64,000 bases of DNA, from NCBI RefSeq assembly GCF_900103225.1, contig NZ_FNJH01000001.1, positions 492,895-556,894 on the forward strand, given 5' to 3'. Positions 1 through 9,952 of the stretch are shown in pieces. The position numbers were made by a program, and so were the translations under genes. The notes under the pieces were generated by a model that saw nothing but the letters and a program-made list of their open reading frames with translations, was not told the DNA's origin and searched no databases. The DNA is from Pseudomonas congelans (lineage in GTDB: Bacteria; Pseudomonadota; Gammaproteobacteria; Pseudomonadales; Pseudomonadaceae). Every line of letters begins with the position of its first letter. Position 1 is the stretch's first letter.

Positions 1-510
1 GAGGCCGTGGATCTGGTCAGCGAGCGAATCGATCTGGCGATCCGCATCACCAATCAGCTGGACCCCAATGTAGTTGCCCGTCCGCTGGGGCAGTGCGCTT
101 CGGTGGTGTGTGCTTCTCCAGCCTATCTCGCTGTGCACGGCACACCGATCAGGCCACAGGAACTGCCTGCCCACAACTGCCTGACCTATTCGTACTTCGG
201 CAAAAGCCTGTGGGAGTTCACCCATCAGCAACTGCCGCTCAGTGTGCCGGTCGGCGGCAACCTCAGTGCCAACGATTCAGTGGTGCTGCTGGAGGCCGCA
301 GTGGCTGGAGCCGGCATCAGCCTGCAGCCGGTGCATTCGGCGGCACCGCTGATTGCGAGCGGCAAGCTGATCGCCCTGATGCCGGAGTACCAGCCACGGG
401 CTCTGGGGATACACGCCATCTACACCTCAAGGCACCATCAGTCGGCAACGCTGCGCACTTTTCTGGCTTTCTTGACTGAGTGGTTTGAGAGGGAGGGCGC
501 AGAGCCCTGA
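1..510 (+). CDS. LysR-family regulator, C-terminal part (5' end outside window)
   Basis: The reading frame is open from the first base, so only the effector-binding half is present (169 residues). It matches the LysR substrate-binding fold: an early block with SERIDLAIRI, a middle block with VCASPAYL, and a late block with AGAGISLQP, the usual order for the AaeR/DsdC-like subgroup. The helix-turn-helix lies upstream of the window, so neither DNA target nor effector can be inferred. It ends in a TGA followed directly by a patch of hairpin repeats. The family call is secure; the regulated pathway is unknown. Confidence 0.85.
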   Translation, partial: EAVDLVSERIDLAIRITNQLDPNVVARPLGQCASVVCASPAYLAVHGTPIRPQELPAHNCLTYSYFGKSLWEFTHQQLPLSVPVGGNLSANDSVVLLEAAVAGAGISLQPVHSAAPLIASGKLIALMPEYQPRALGIHAIYTSRHHQSATLRTFLAFLTEWFEREGAEP

Positions 511-734
511 GACAAGATCACCTACTGCGGACAGGACGCAGAGCGTCCGGAACGGCATGCCCACGCGGAGCATGGGCACGATGAAGGGCATCCAGACACC
601 TATCGTTCCCATGCTCCAGCGTGGGAATGCCCTGGGTAACGCTCCGCGCCACAGATCTGCACTGCGTACGCAGAGCATGGGCACGATAGGGGTGTGCGGA
701 TACCTAGCGTTTCTCACGCTCCGCGTATGCATTA
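511..734. repeat. Intergenic patch of short hairpin (REP-like) repeats
   Basis: This 224-base gap holds several related inverted repeats. TGCCCA (558-563) pairs with TGGGCA (573-578), and TTCCCA (606-611) pairs with TGGGAA (622-627). A further half copy lies near 674-690 and a cacgctccgcgt block near 717-728. The same words recur at 44480-44572 and 62305-62376, which marks a dispersed family. The patch sits between a plus-strand gene end and a minus-strand gene end, where such elements often act as transcription terminators. No gene is supported here. Confidence 0.7.
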
Positions 735-2675
735 TCAGGTCTTGAACTTGCGCACCAGACCGTCCAGTTCGCTGGACAGGATCTCCAGACTTCTGGAATC
801 CGCGCGGGCCGAGTCCGAGAGTTCGGCGATCAACTGCGCATCGCCATGGATCTGGCTGATGTGCCGGTTGATGTCTTCGGCCACCTGATGCTGTTCCTCG
901 GCGGCGGTTGCGATCTGGGTGTTCATGTCGCGAATCACATCCACTGACTCGCGGATTTGCCCGAAGCTGCTGCGTGCCTGACCGATCTTGGTCACCGATT
1001 GCTGCGAGACGTCGAGGCTGGCATGCATCTGCTGCGCCACCGACGCCGTGCGTTTGGCCAGGTTGCCCAGCAGGTTGTCGATTTCGGCGGTCGAGTCCGA
1101 CGTACGCTTGGCCAGTGCGCGGACTTCGTCGGCTACGACGGCGAAGCCGCGACCCTGTTCGCCTGCACGTGCTGCCTCGATGGCGGCGTTGAGCGCCAGC
1201 AGGTTGGTCTGCTCGGCAATCGAGCGGATGGTGTTGAGAATCGACTGAATGCCTGCGCTGTCCTTTTCCAGTTGTGTCATGTCCTTGGCCGAGCGGGTGA
1301 GTTCCTCGCTGAGCTGGTCGACGCTGCGCACCGCATCGTCGATCTGACGCTGACCTTCACGCGCCTGTTGCTGACCGTTGTCGGCCGAGTCGGCGGCCTG
1401 GCTGCAGGAGCGGGCGACTTCATTGGAAGTGGCGACCATTTCATGAAACGCCGTGGAGACCATGTCCACTGCTTCGCGCTGCCGGCCAGCGGCTTCGGCC
1501 ATGTCGTTGGAGACACGTGTCGAGCTGTGTGAGGCTTCGAGAATCTTCCCCGCGGCCTGGCCGATGTGCTGGATCAGGCTGCGAATCGCAGTCAGGAACT
1601 TGTTGAACCAGCCTGCCAGTTGCGCGGTTTCATCCTTGCCGCGCACGGCGAGGTTCTGGGTCAGGTCGCCTTCGCCACCGGCAATGCCTTCCAGCCCGCT
1701 GGAAACGCTGTGGATCGGGCGCACGATGACGCTGGCGAAACTGGCACCGACGATGGCGAAAACCAGCGCCAGCACGGCAGCGATGATGCCGATCAACCAG
1801 GTCAGGCGGGTGGCCGAAGCCATCACTTCGTCCTGTTTGATCAGGCCGATGAAGTTCCAGCCCAGCTGCTCGGATGAGTACACATTGGCCATGTAACGCT
1901 CGCTGTTGAGTGTGACCTCGACCAGACCACTGGCAGTTTTGGCCAGCTCGCTGAAGCCGTCGCCCAGCTCACCCAGTTTCTTGAAGTTATGCTCGGGCTG
2001 CTTGGGATCGACCAGCACGGTGCCGTTCTTTTCCATCAGCATCAGATAGCCGCTTTCGCCCAGTTTGATCTGCTTGACGATGTTGGTCAGTTGCTTGAGC
2101 GATACGTCGATATTGACCACGCCGCCAGGGTTGCCCAGCTTGTTGGGGATCGCCCGGATGGTGCTGACCAGCACAGCGTCGTCGTTGGCCCAGTAATAGG
2201 CATCGCTGCGCACGGTCTTGCCGGCATTGGCCATCGCCGTCTTGTACCACGGCCGCACACGCGGGTCGTAGTTGCTCATTTTCGGGTCTTCCGGCGTCAT
2301 GATGTAGCTGCCGTTGATCAGACCATAAGAGACGTAGGAGTAGGCTGGGTGAGCCTTGGCGATACTGGCGAACAGCTCGGTCGCCTGCCTGTCATTCTCG
2401 GACTGCGCGGTAGGCGTCGCACCCATGTAGTTGCGGAAATCATCGCTCGCCCCGGCGATCAGCGGGTGCGCCGCGATGTAATTGACGTTCTGCGTAATAC
2501 CGTCGAAAAACAGCTGCATGGCATTGTCGACCTGGCGAATTTCTCGCGCGCTGCTGTCCGCGAAATCACTGGTCGCCTTGTCACGCAGGTTTACGATCAC
2601 GATGGCGGCGACGACTAGTATGGGCAAGCACGCAATGACTGCGAACGCCCACGTCAATTTCTGTTTGATATTCAT
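735..2675 (-). CDS. Methyl-accepting chemotaxis protein with dCache sensor
   Basis: A 646-residue inner-membrane chemoreceptor. One transmembrane helix at about 8-30 and a second at about 285-312 flank a periplasmic dCache domain. HAMP follows (about 310-365), then the cytoplasmic signalling domain with the invariant hairpin core [18 protein letters not shown]. The sensor has the Y-D-P-R-x-R-x-W-Y block and a later NIDVSL. These positions match the Y...R.WY...D signature described for amino-acid-binding dCache domains, so an amino acid or amine ligand is plausible but not shown. The ATG at 2675 has a GGAG Shine-Dalgarno 5 bases upstream. A FliA-type promoter candidate lies about 110 bases upstream. 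Confidence 0.92.
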   Translation of the reverse strand: MNIKQKLTWAFAVIACLPILVVAAIVIVNLRDKATSDFADSSAREIRQVDNAMQLFFDGITQNVNYIAAHPLIAGASDDFRNYMGATPTAQSENDRQATELFASIAKAHPAYSYVSYGLINGSYIMTPEDPKMSNYDPRVRPWYKTAMANAGKTVRSDAYYWANDDAVLVSTIRAIPNKLGNPGGVVNIDVSLKQLTNIVKQIKLGESGYLMLMEKNGTVLVDPKQPEHNFKKLGELGDGFSELAKTASGLVEVTLNSERYMANVYSSEQLGWNFIGLIKQDEVMASATRLTWLIGIIAAVLALVFAIVGASFASVIVRPIHSVSSGLEGIAGGEGDLTQNLAVRGKDETAQLAGWFNKFLTAIRSLIQHIGQAAGKILEASHSSTRVSNDMAEAAGRQREAVDMVSTAFHEMVATSNEVARSCSQAADSADNGQQQAREGQRQIDDAVRSVDQLSEELTRSAKDMTQLEKDSAGIQSILNTIRSIAEQTNLLALNAAIEAARAGEQGRGFAVVADEVRALAKRTSDSTAEIDNLLGNLAKRTASVAQQMHASLDVSQQSVTKIGQARSSFGQIRESVDVIRDMNTQIATAAEEQHQVAEDINRHISQIHGDAQLIAELSDSARADSRSLEILSSELDGLVRKFKT

Positions 2676-2782
2676 TTGAGCTCCGGGATGTCCGTTACTG
2701 CCGCAAGTGTTGGGCGCTGCATGGATGCAGTCTGCGACCCCAAGCGTTGCGCTGAGGGTCGCTCTTATGGTCTACCAAGAGG

Positions 2783-2809
2783 TCAACGACTTTTTGCCGG
2801 CATTCTTTA
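2783..2809 (-). promoter_or_regulatory. Candidate FliA (sigma-28) promoter of the chemoreceptor gene
   Basis: On the minus strand TAAA (2809-2806) is followed after exactly 15 bases by GTCGTTGA (2790-2783), against the flagellar consensus TAAA-N15-GCCGATAA (5 of 8 in the second box). Transcription would start about 100 bases before the ATG. Two other chemoreceptor genes here carry better matches, which supports the reading. Confidence 0.4.
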
Positions 2810-2889
2810 ACTGGCTTGGCGTTAACAGACACTTACTGTCGCTTATGAGCACGACATGACCTTTACTCACTAGCGCAGTAACTCGTTGC

Positions 2890-3462
2890 TCATAAATAGC
2901 GCCCTCCAAACTCGGTCATGGCATCCAGCATCGCGTCCTTGAAGTAAGCCAGTGAAGCCCGATCAAAGAGAATCTGGAAACAGGGTTCGGTCTGCGCACC
3001 GAGGTTGATGACGATCACATTGATGCGCGCCGCCGAGGTCTGCGCCACCGAACCGGCTGCAAAAGCCTCCGGGCGCAGATCCACGCCGCACAGCTTGGCC
3101 ATTACCTGGGAGATGCACGCGCCACTCAGTTGCAGCCAGGCATGGCTGTCTTCGCGAGGCAGCAGGTAATTGGCGCTGTGGTCCAGCTCCCAGCGAGCTT
3201 CTTCATCGGCAATGCGCTGCCCGTTATCAAGCGGGCTGCCCAGCAGCAGGAATTCGGTCTGCGAAAGGCGTGCGACATGGCTGCCGTCCGCCTGCGTGAC
3301 GGCGCGGTTCGGTGCGTCGGGCAGGTTGAAACCGCGTGCCGTCAGGTATTCAGCGCTTTGCGTACCACGAAATCCCACGCGTGGCCGATCGGTGAGGTCT
3401 TGCAGTGTGCACAAGGCGCGCGCGTTGGCGCCGACAGGGCGGTCCTGGATAAGGCTGGTCAT
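2890..3462 (-). CDS. soxG: Sarcosine oxidase / N-methylglutamate dehydrogenase-type gamma subunit
   Basis: 190 residues, the usual size for SoxG, the small folate-binding-fold subunit of heterotetrameric sarcosine oxidase. Family features include TEFLLLGSP and a C-terminal IVINLGAQTEPCFQILFDRA block. It is the last gene of the minus-strand operon. Its ATG lies three bases after the soxA stop and its ribosome site (AGGAG) is inside the end of soxA, so the two are translationally linked. The symbol follows family naming. If the complex acts on N-methylglutamate, the name mgdD would be more apt. Confidence 0.85.
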   Translation of the reverse strand: MTSLIQDRPVGANARALCTLQDLTDRPRVGFRGTQSAEYLTARGFNLPDAPNRAVTQADGSHVARLSQTEFLLLGSPLDNGQRIADEEARWELDHSANYLLPREDSHAWLQLSGACISQVMAKLCGVDLRPEAFAAGSVAQTSAARINVIVINLGAQTEPCFQILFDRASLAYFKDAMLDAMTEFGGRYL

Positions 3463-3465
3463 GGG

Positions 3466-6372
3466 TCAGAGCTCCTGGCGCTGGTTTTCAGGGTCGAAGA
3501 AGGGCAGTTTCACGACGGTGGCCTGAACCACCACACCGTCTTCGACGCGGATCGGAATCTGCTGGCCGGGAGTGCTCTGGTCGAACGCGGCATAGGCCAT
3601 GCCGATGATCATGCCCAGAGTCGAGGAGTACTCGCAGGACGTCACGTTGCCACTGATGTCCGGGCCCTTGAGCACCAGATGGCCCTCAAGTGGCAGCGGG
3701 CTGGCCTTGGGCAGGGTGAAGCCAACCAGTTTGCGCTTTTGCGGCTGAGCCTCGAGGATGTCCACCGAGCGGCGACCAACAAAGAAAGGCTTGCTCCGGC
3801 TGACGGCCCAACCCATATCGATCTCTGCCGGATGGGTCATGCCGTCGGTATCCTGGCTGATGATGACGTGACCTTTTTCCAGACGTAACAGACGTTGCGT
3901 CTCGACGCCGAACGGACGCATGTCGAATGCCTTGCCAGCCTCGACAAGCGCATCCCAGAGTCTGAGCGCGTGACGAGCGGGGACGTGGATCTCGTAGCCC
4001 AGTTCGCCGACGAAGCCGACCCGCAACAGCCGCGCCTTGATGCCGGCAACAGTGCCCAGGCGCACGCCAAGATAAGGGAAACCTGCGGCAGACAGATCAA
4101 GGTCGGTACAGACCTGCTCCAGCACCTTGCGCGAATCCGGACCCGCCAGGTTGACCGCAGCAATGGCCGCCGTGACGTTGGTGATGTCCACGTTCAGACG
4201 CCACTGGGCATTCCACTTGAGCATCTGCTGATAAATGCGATCCACACCGCTGGTGGTGGCGGTGACATAGAAATGCTGTTCGGCAAAGCGCGCGCAAACG
4301 CCGTCGTCGATGACCACGCCTTGCTCGTTGGTCATCAGCGCATAACGCGAACGCCCGACCGGCTGTTTGAGAAAGGCGAAGGTGTACAGGCGGTTGAGCA
4401 GCTCGGCGGCGTCGGGGCCGCGCACGTCCAGGCCACCGAGTGTCGACACGTCGATGATGCCGACCTTGTTACGCACGTGCAGCGCTTCCTGCTGCATGCA
4501 GGCATCGCGTTGCGAGGGTTTGCCATAGAACGCCGGACGCTGCCAGATCCCGGCCGGCATCATCTTCGCACCGGCCTGCAGATGACGCTGGTGCATGGGC
4601 GTCTGCCGATACGGATCGAAGGCACGGCCTGCAACGTGTGCCAGCTTCTCTGCCTCGAAGGGCGGACGGGCCGTGGTCACGCCGGTTTCACTGATACTGC
4701 GCTGGGTCGACGCGGCCACCAGTCGTGCAGTCGGCAGTGCCGAGTGACGGCCTTGTGACGGCCCCATGCCCACCGTGGAATAGCGTTTTACCAACTGGAT
4801 GTCGCGATAGCCGATGCGCGTGGCATTGACGATATCGCGTACCTGAAGGTCTTCGTCGAAATCGACAAAATCCTTGCCGTCGGGGTGCGGGAAAATCGGC
4901 CAGGCGAAGTTGACCTGCGCTTCACTGCGCAGGAGGGCAGGGGCGCCAGCCGATTTCAGGCCCAGTGCCGATACCACGCTGGCGGCGGCAAGGGCCGCAT
5001 CGGCCAGCACGTTGTCCAGCGCGTGGTAACCGTTGACCGAGCCCGCGATGCCCAGGTTCTGCGGCAGGCCACTGATGGCGAATTCGGCCTGCTGATCGTC
5101 ATAGGCCAGCTTGCCGCCTGCCTGACACAACAACTGGTAGACCGGCATGTAGCCGCCGGACATGCACAACAGATCGCATTCGACACGCGAACCGCTGTTC
5201 GCCACCTGACCCTGGCCGGTGATCTTGCGCAGTTCGGCACCGCTCACATGGCGCATGCCTTTCTCATGCAGTGCTTCATAAACCGTCGTATTCAGGTGGC
5301 AGACGATGCCGCGCTTCTCCAGCGCAAGCCGCAGCGACCGGTCCGACGGGCCGCTGCGCATGTCGGCAACTGCGACCACGTCGATGCCTTGATCGTGCAA
5401 ATCCAGTGCGGCGAGGTAACCGTCATCATTACCGGTCAGCACCACCGCGCGTTTGCCGGGCTTGACGGCGTACAACTTGATCAGACGCTGTACGGCGCTG
5501 GTCAGCATGACGCCGGGGAGGTCGTTGTTGCGGAAAATCACCGGCTGATCGAGCGAGCCGCTGCACACCAGACAGTGCGTGGCGCGCACCTTGTACAAAC
5601 GCTTGCCCTGAATCACCGGCAGGTAGTTGTCGGTGAACCAGGCATTGCAGGTCGCTTGCTTGAGCACCTCGATATTGTCATGCGCTTCTACCGCAGCGAC
5701 CAGTTCACGCCGCAGCTGTTCGGCACGCAGGCCGTCGACATCGAAGCGTGCATAGGCCAGCGAGCCGCCGAGGATGGGCTGCTGTTCAATCAGCAACACC
5801 TTGGCGCCGGCTTTTGCGGCGCTCAGTGCCGCCTGCATGCCGGCAGGTCCCGCGCCGATCACCGCCAGATCCGTGAACAAGTAGGCCTTGTCGTAGTACT
5901 CGGGCTGGAACGTCAGGTCCAGCACGCCAAGGCCGGCCTTCTTGCGAATGATCGGTTCCCAGACTTTCCACATGCCCTTGGGCTTGTAGAACGAGCGGTA
6001 ATAGAAACCCACCGGCATGAACTTCGAGAACTTGCCCAGGTACGCGTCCCGGTCATTGTCCAGCGAGCCGCTGAAGTTCTGCCCGGAGGCCTGCAAGCCG
6101 TCCTGCAGGGCAACGGTGTCGGCCATTACGTTGGGCTCGTGAGGCAACTGGATCAGGCTGTTGGCGTCCTGTCCGGCCATGGTCAGCGGGCCGCGCGGAC
6201 GGTGGTACTTGAACGACCGCGAAAGCAGGAAGCGACCGTTGGCCAGCAGGGCACTGGCGATGCTGTCGCCCTGCAGGCCCTGATAGGTTTTGCCATCGAA
6301 GCTGAACGTGAGCGGCTGAGTGCGATCGATCAGCAGGCCCATGGGCGCGGGCAGGCGGGCTGGGGTGGTCAT
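3466..6372 (-). CDS. soxA: Sarcosine oxidase-type alpha subunit
   Basis: 968 residues. The N-terminal region resembles the small ferredoxin-like domain of alpha subunits (FSFDGKTYQGLQGDSIASAL). A dinucleotide-binding fold follows (VIGAGPAGMQAALSAAKAG, about 170-190), then a cysteine-containing SxQPVIF region. The C-terminal third is an aminomethyltransferase (GCV_T) domain that in this family passes the methylene group to tetrahydrofolate. Although the frame stays open to 6516, I chose the ATG at 6372: it overlaps the soxD stop as ATGA and begins at the family N terminus (MTTPARLPAPMG). The complex oxidises an N-methyl group. The substrate could be sarcosine or, as argued in the findings, N-methylglutamate. 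Confidence 0.9.
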   Translation of the reverse strand: MTTPARLPAPMGLLIDRTQPLTFSFDGKTYQGLQGDSIASALLANGRFLLSRSFKYHRPRGPLTMAGQDANSLIQLPHEPNVMADTVALQDGLQASGQNFSGSLDNDRDAYLGKFSKFMPVGFYYRSFYKPKGMWKVWEPIIRKKAGLGVLDLTFQPEYYDKAYLFTDLAVIGAGPAGMQAALSAAKAGAKVLLIEQQPILGGSLAYARFDVDGLRAEQLRRELVAAVEAHDNIEVLKQATCNAWFTDNYLPVIQGKRLYKVRATHCLVCSGSLDQPVIFRNNDLPGVMLTSAVQRLIKLYAVKPGKRAVVLTGNDDGYLAALDLHDQGIDVVAVADMRSGPSDRSLRLALEKRGIVCHLNTTVYEALHEKGMRHVSGAELRKITGQGQVANSGSRVECDLLCMSGGYMPVYQLLCQAGGKLAYDDQQAEFAISGLPQNLGIAGSVNGYHALDNVLADAALAAASVVSALGLKSAGAPALLRSEAQVNFAWPIFPHPDGKDFVDFDEDLQVRDIVNATRIGYRDIQLVKRYSTVGMGPSQGRHSALPTARLVAASTQRSISETGVTTARPPFEAEKLAHVAGRAFDPYRQTPMHQRHLQAGAKMMPAGIWQRPAFYGKPSQRDACMQQEALHVRNKVGIIDVSTLGGLDVRGPDAAELLNRLYTFAFLKQPVGRSRYALMTNEQGVVIDDGVCARFAEQHFYVTATTSGVDRIYQQMLKWNAQWRLNVDITNVTAAIAAVNLAGPDSRKVLEQVCTDLDLSAAGFPYLGVRLGTVAGIKARLLRVGFVGELGYEIHVPARHALRLWDALVEAGKAFDMRPFGVETQRLLRLEKGHVIISQDTDGMTHPAEIDMGWAVSRSKPFFVGRRSVDILEAQPQKRKLVGFTLPKASPLPLEGHLVLKGPDISGNVTSCEYSSTLGMIIGMAYAAFDQSTPGQQIPIRVEDGVVVQATVVKLPFFDPENQRQEL

Positions 6373-6674
6373 CCTGCGATCTCCTTGGAGGCGAGAGTGG
6401 CGAAGTCGATACGTGCGGTAAATAGTTCTCGTGGGTCGAAAGTGCGGATGATCTCGTCGCTGCCGGTGTGGCGCTCGGCCAGGAACCAGTAGCTGGAGGG
6501 GGTGTGCATCCACCACTCGCGTACCACGCCCAGCGTGTCCTCACTGTTGAACACGTAATCGGCCCACTCGCTGTCGCTGCAGGTTTGCGGGTCGGGCATG
6601 TGTTTGAATTCCCCGCCGTAGGTGAATTCGCTGATGTTGCGCGGCCCGTTGAGCGGGCAGGTCATGATTTTCAT
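6369..6674 (-). CDS. soxD: Sarcosine oxidase-type delta subunit with degraded zinc site
   Basis: 101 residues, as expected for SoxD, the small zinc-binding subunit. It keeps the family skeleton (CP..G near the N terminus, CSDSEWADYVF, EWWMH). Canonical SoxD has a CPxCG pair and a later H-x3-C. Here the second cysteine of the first motif is asparagine (CPLNG) and the last cysteine is serine (HTPSS), so at most two of four ligands remain. This matches a subfamily I recall as typical of N-methylglutamate dehydrogenase-like operons, which is inference. It overlaps the soxA start by four bases. Confidence 0.85.
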   Translation of the reverse strand: MKIMTCPLNGPRNISEFTYGGEFKHMPDPQTCSDSEWADYVFNSEDTLGVVREWWMHTPSSYWFLAERHTGSDEIIRTFDPRELFTARIDFATLASKEIAG

Positions 6675-6687
6675 GTGTCGCTCTCCG

Positions 6688-7929
6688 TCAGTGGCTGGCC
6701 GCTGTTGCGCCCATTTCGTTGACTTGCTGAAAGGTCGAGAAGCGTTCGAGCGCGAATGGCTTGATCAACTCGGGTACCTTGCCGCCGCTGGCCACCAGTT
6801 CAGCCATGGTCTTGCCGCAGATCGGCGTCGCCTTGAAGCCCCAGGTGCCCCAGCCCGCATCCAGGTAGTAATTCCTGACCGGAGAGAGGCCCATGATCGG
6901 GCTGTAATCCGGGGTCATGTCGGTGATCCCGGCCCATTGGCGCATCAGTTTGGCGTTGGCCAGAAACGGAAACATCTCGATGGCGTGGGCCAGCAGGCTT
7001 TCCTTTAGGTCCAGCGTCGAGCGGCTGTTGAACAACGGGTAGGGATCAGAGCCGCCGCCAAACACCACTTCGCCACGGCTGGTCTGTTGCACATAGCAGT
7101 GCAGGGCGGACGAACTCACCAGCGGGTCGAGGAAGGGTTTGAAGGGTTGAGTGACCATCGCCTGCAGGGGGAAGGTCTGAATCGGCGAGCGAATCCCGGC
7201 CTTCTTCATCATCTGCGAACTCATGCCTGCCACCGCCTGCACGGCGCATCCGCACTGGATGGTGCCGCGATTGGTCTTCACCGCAGTGAGGGTGCCGTTC
7301 TCGATCACCAGTTCCTGCACTTCGGTCAGTTGATGAATCTCCACACCGCGCTTGGCCGCCTGCTTGGCGTAGCCCCAGGCAACCGCGTCATGCCGGGCGG
7401 TGCCGCCGTCGATGTGCCACAGGCCTGCCAGAACCGGCAGATGGCCGGGGTCCAGATTGAGGCTAGGCACCAGTTCGCGGATCTGCTGGCGGTCGATCAT
7501 CTCGGTGCGGCCGCCGAAATGCTTGTTGACCTCGGCGCGCTGGCGAAACGAGCGGACCGTGGCATCGGTATGCGCGAGGGTCAGTTGGCCGCGCTCGGAG
7601 TACATGATGTTGAAGTCGAACTCGTTGGACAGGCCCTGAAACATCTTCACCGACTCGGCATAGAACTTCACGCCTTCGCTGGTCAGGTAATTGGAGCGAA
7701 TCACCGCCGTGTTGCGCGCCGTATTGCCGCCGCCCAGGTAACCTTTTTCCAGCACGGCGATATTGGTGATGCCGTGGTATTTCGACAGGTAGTAAGCGGT
7801 GGCCAGACCATGCCCGCCACCGCCGATGATCACCACGTCGTAGGAGGACTTGAGTTCCTTGGGCGCAGGCAGATCTACCTCTACCGGGTACTCCGAGCTG
7901 AGCCCGTATTTCAACAGGTTGAAAGGCAT
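6688..7929 (-). CDS. soxB: Sarcosine oxidase-type beta subunit (FAD amine oxidase)
   Basis: 413 residues, a DAO-family flavoprotein. The FAD-binding motif is [18 protein letters not shown] near residue 33, followed by [13 protein letters not shown], the region where covalent flavin attaches in this family. This subunit carries the amine-oxidising site of the heterotetramer. The N terminus ([15 protein letters not shown]) and the [16 protein letters not shown] region differ from the SoxB I know from the Pseudomonas glycine-betaine cluster, so this is likely a second, divergent copy with another N-methyl amino acid substrate. Its first 19 bases overlap the end of folD. Confidence 0.9.
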   Translation of the reverse strand: MPFNLLKYGLSSEYPVEVDLPAPKELKSSYDVVIIGGGGHGLATAYYLSKYHGITNIAVLEKGYLGGGNTARNTAVIRSNYLTSEGVKFYAESVKMFQGLSNEFDFNIMYSERGQLTLAHTDATVRSFRQRAEVNKHFGGRTEMIDRQQIRELVPSLNLDPGHLPVLAGLWHIDGGTARHDAVAWGYAKQAAKRGVEIHQLTEVQELVIENGTLTAVKTNRGTIQCGCAVQAVAGMSSQMMKKAGIRSPIQTFPLQAMVTQPFKPFLDPLVSSSALHCYVQQTSRGEVVFGGGSDPYPLFNSRSTLDLKESLLAHAIEMFPFLANAKLMRQWAGITDMTPDYSPIMGLSPVRNYYLDAGWGTWGFKATPICGKTMAELVASGGKVPELIKPFALERFSTFQQVNEMGATAASH

Positions 7930-8813
7930 ACGGCCTCCGATTGGCTGCGTTGCGCGTGGGCCTGCTGCCGGGCAGCAGTCACGGTGTTTTTCATCAGAAA
8001 AGCGATGGTCATCGGGCCGACGCCGCCTGGAACCGGGGTGATGGCAGCAGCGACTTCGCTGGCGCTGTCGAAATCCACATCGCCCACCAGGCGGCTACGG
8101 CCGTGGTCCTCGATGCGGTTGATACCGACGTCGATCACCACCGCGCCGCGCTTGAGCCAGCTGGCATCGATCAGGCGCGGACGGCCAACCGCCGCCACGA
8201 CGATGTCGGCCAACTGACACAAGGCCCTGGCGTCGGTACTTCGCGAATGCACCACCGTCACCGAGCAATGCGCTTGCAGCAGCAGGGCGGCCATGGGCTT
8301 GCCAACGATGTTGGAACGACCGATCACCACCGCATGCTTGCCGCTCAGATCGCCGCAGGTTTCTTCGAGCAAGTGCAGGCAGCCGCTGGGCGTGCAGGGC
8401 GTCAGTACATTGCGTCCCTGACTCAGGCCACCGACGTTCTCACTGTGAAAACCGTCAACGTCCTTGCCCGGATCTATAGCCTGCAGGACGCGGTTTTCTT
8501 CTAGGTGAGCGGGCAAGGGCAGTTGCAGGAGAATGCCGTTCACCGTGTTGTCGGCGTTCAATTCGGCAATCAACGCCAGTAAGCGGGCCTGGCTGCTGTC
8601 GGCCGGCAGACGGTGTTCCAGCGAGCGAATGCCGGCTTCCTCGGCGCGCAGGATCTTGTTGCGTACGTAGACTTCACTGGCCGCGTCGTTACCGACCAGA
8701 ATGACCGCCAGTGCCGGTTCGATCCCTTCGGCCTTCAAGTTTTCTACGTCGTGTCTGATCTGCTGCAGAACGCGAGCGGCGGCGGCCTTGCCGTCGATGA
8801 TGTGTGCACTCAT
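7911..8813 (-). CDS. folD: Bifunctional methylenetetrahydrofolate dehydrogenase / cyclohydrolase
   Basis: 300 residues, slightly longer than the usual 280-290. It converts 5,10-methylene-THF to 10-formyl-THF in the cytosol. Visible motifs are the substrate-site block [16 protein letters not shown] with the catalytic lysine, LLQLPLP, DVDGFH, PCTPSGC and the nucleotide-binding [17 protein letters not shown]. The C terminus [12 protein letters not shown] is typical. It lies between purU and soxB with overlaps on both sides (ATGA with purU, 19 bases with soxB). It therefore belongs to the same transcript and is probably a second, pathway-dedicated FolD rather than the housekeeping copy. Confidence 0.95.
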   Translation of the reverse strand: MSAHIIDGKAAAARVLQQIRHDVENLKAEGIEPALAVILVGNDAASEVYVRNKILRAEEAGIRSLEHRLPADSSQARLLALIAELNADNTVNGILLQLPLPAHLEENRVLQAIDPGKDVDGFHSENVGGLSQGRNVLTPCTPSGCLHLLEETCGDLSGKHAVVIGRSNIVGKPMAALLLQAHCSVTVVHSRSTDARALCQLADIVVAAVGRPRLIDASWLKRGAVVIDVGINRIEDHGRSRLVGDVDFDSASEVAAAITPVPGGVGPMTIAFLMKNTVTAARQQAHAQRSQSEAVCLSTC

Positions 8814-9676
8814 CGGAACACCACCGTTCGATCCGTGTTGAGAAACACGCGGTGCTCCAGGTGGTATTTGACTGCCCGCGAGAGCGCGATGGTTTCGTTA
8901 TTGCGTCCCGCCGCGACCAGGTCGGCAGGCAGATAGACGTGATCGACGCGCTGCACTTCCTGTTCGATGATCGGACCTTCGTCCAGGTCGCTGGTGACGT
9001 AATGCGCGGTGGCACCGATCAGCTTCACGCCGCGCTCGTAAGCCTGATGGTAGGGCTTGGCACCCTTGAAACCCGGCAGAAACGAGTGATGGATATTGAT
9101 CGCCCGACCCGCCAGTTGCTGGCACAGGTCGTCGGAGAGAATCTGCATGTAGCGCGCCAGCACCACCAGCTCGGTGCCGGTCTCATCGACCACCTTCATC
9201 AGCGCGGCTTCCTGCGCAGCCTTGGTCTCTTTGGTCACGGGCAGGTAAATGAAGCGAATACCCTCACGTTCGGCCATCGGCCGCAGGTCCAGGTGATTGG
9301 AGACGATGGCGGTGATGGTCATGTCCATTTCGCCCTTGTGGTAGCGGTACAGCAGGTCGGTCAGGCAGTGATCGAACTTGCTGACCATCAGCAGCACACG
9401 CATCGGCCGGCGCGTGTCATGCAGCTCCCACTGCATGGCAAAGTCGTTGGCCACAGCGTCGAAGCCGGCTTTCAACTGCTGGATGTCGCCCTCATGACCA
9501 TCGTTGAAGCGAAACACTGCGCGCATGAAAAAAGTACCGCTGTACTCATCGTCGAACTGGGCCATTTCACCGATGTAGCAGCTGTTGCCAGCCAGGTAGG
9601 AAGTCACCGCCGCGACAATGCCGGAGGTCGCCGGGCAGCTGATCTTCAGGATGAAATGGTTCTTCTCGTGTTGCAT
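8810..9676 (-). CDS. purU: Formyltetrahydrofolate deformylase
   Basis: 288 residues. An N-terminal ACT domain (about 5-85, [18 protein letters not shown]) is followed by a formyltransferase fold with the catalytic [16 protein letters not shown] block and the conserved aspartate in [13 protein letters not shown]. It hydrolyses 10-formyl-THF to formate and THF. It is the first gene of the purU-folD-soxBDAG operon. Together with FolD it would release the carbon removed from N-methyl groups as formate and recycle THF. The start is set by an AGAGG ribosome site 7 bases before the ATG. An AT-rich stretch at about 9745-9800 is the probable promoter region. Confidence 0.95.
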   Translation of the reverse strand: MQHEKNHFILKISCPATSGIVAAVTSYLAGNSCYIGEMAQFDDEYSGTFFMRAVFRFNDGHEGDIQQLKAGFDAVANDFAMQWELHDTRRPMRVLLMVSKFDHCLTDLLYRYHKGEMDMTITAIVSNHLDLRPMAEREGIRFIYLPVTKETKAAQEAALMKVVDETGTELVVLARYMQILSDDLCQQLAGRAINIHHSFLPGFKGAKPYHQAYERGVKLIGATAHYVTSDLDEGPIIEQEVQRVDHVYLPADLVAAGRNNETIALSRAVKYHLEHRVFLNTDRTVVFR

Positions 9677-9910
9677 GGCGTGTCCTCTGAAGGGTGGCGG
9701 CAGTTTGGCGCAGGGCGAAAAAGGTCAGATGCAGAGGTGTTTCGTCGATGAATAAAATTCTCTACAGGAATTTAATATTCTTGAAGGCTTTTTTATAGGC
9801 GAAAGGAAATCCAGCGTCCAGAGGTTTCTGGAAACTTTGTTTACTAAAGGGAATATGGAGGGGCGAGGCAGCCGGGGGAGCGGAGCTCAGGCTCACGCTC
9901 CTGAAGACAG

Positions 9911-9933
9911 AAAACGCCTGCAGCAGGCGTTTT
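9911..9933 (-). terminator. Intrinsic terminator with A and T tracts
   Basis: A 10-bp perfect stem (AAAACGCCTG / CAGGCGTTTT) with a three-base loop. The tracts on both sides allow use in either direction. On the minus strand it ends the TonB receptor-DUF4198 transcript 20 bases after the DUF4198 stop and insulates the one-carbon operon downstream. Confidence 0.75.
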
Positions 9934-9952
9934 CCGAAAGCAGGAAGTGGGG

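Noticed and set aside
9745..9800. Possible small gene or RNA in the AT-rich stretch before purU
   Set aside because: No start with a ribosome site and no stem pairs were found; it fits a promoter region.
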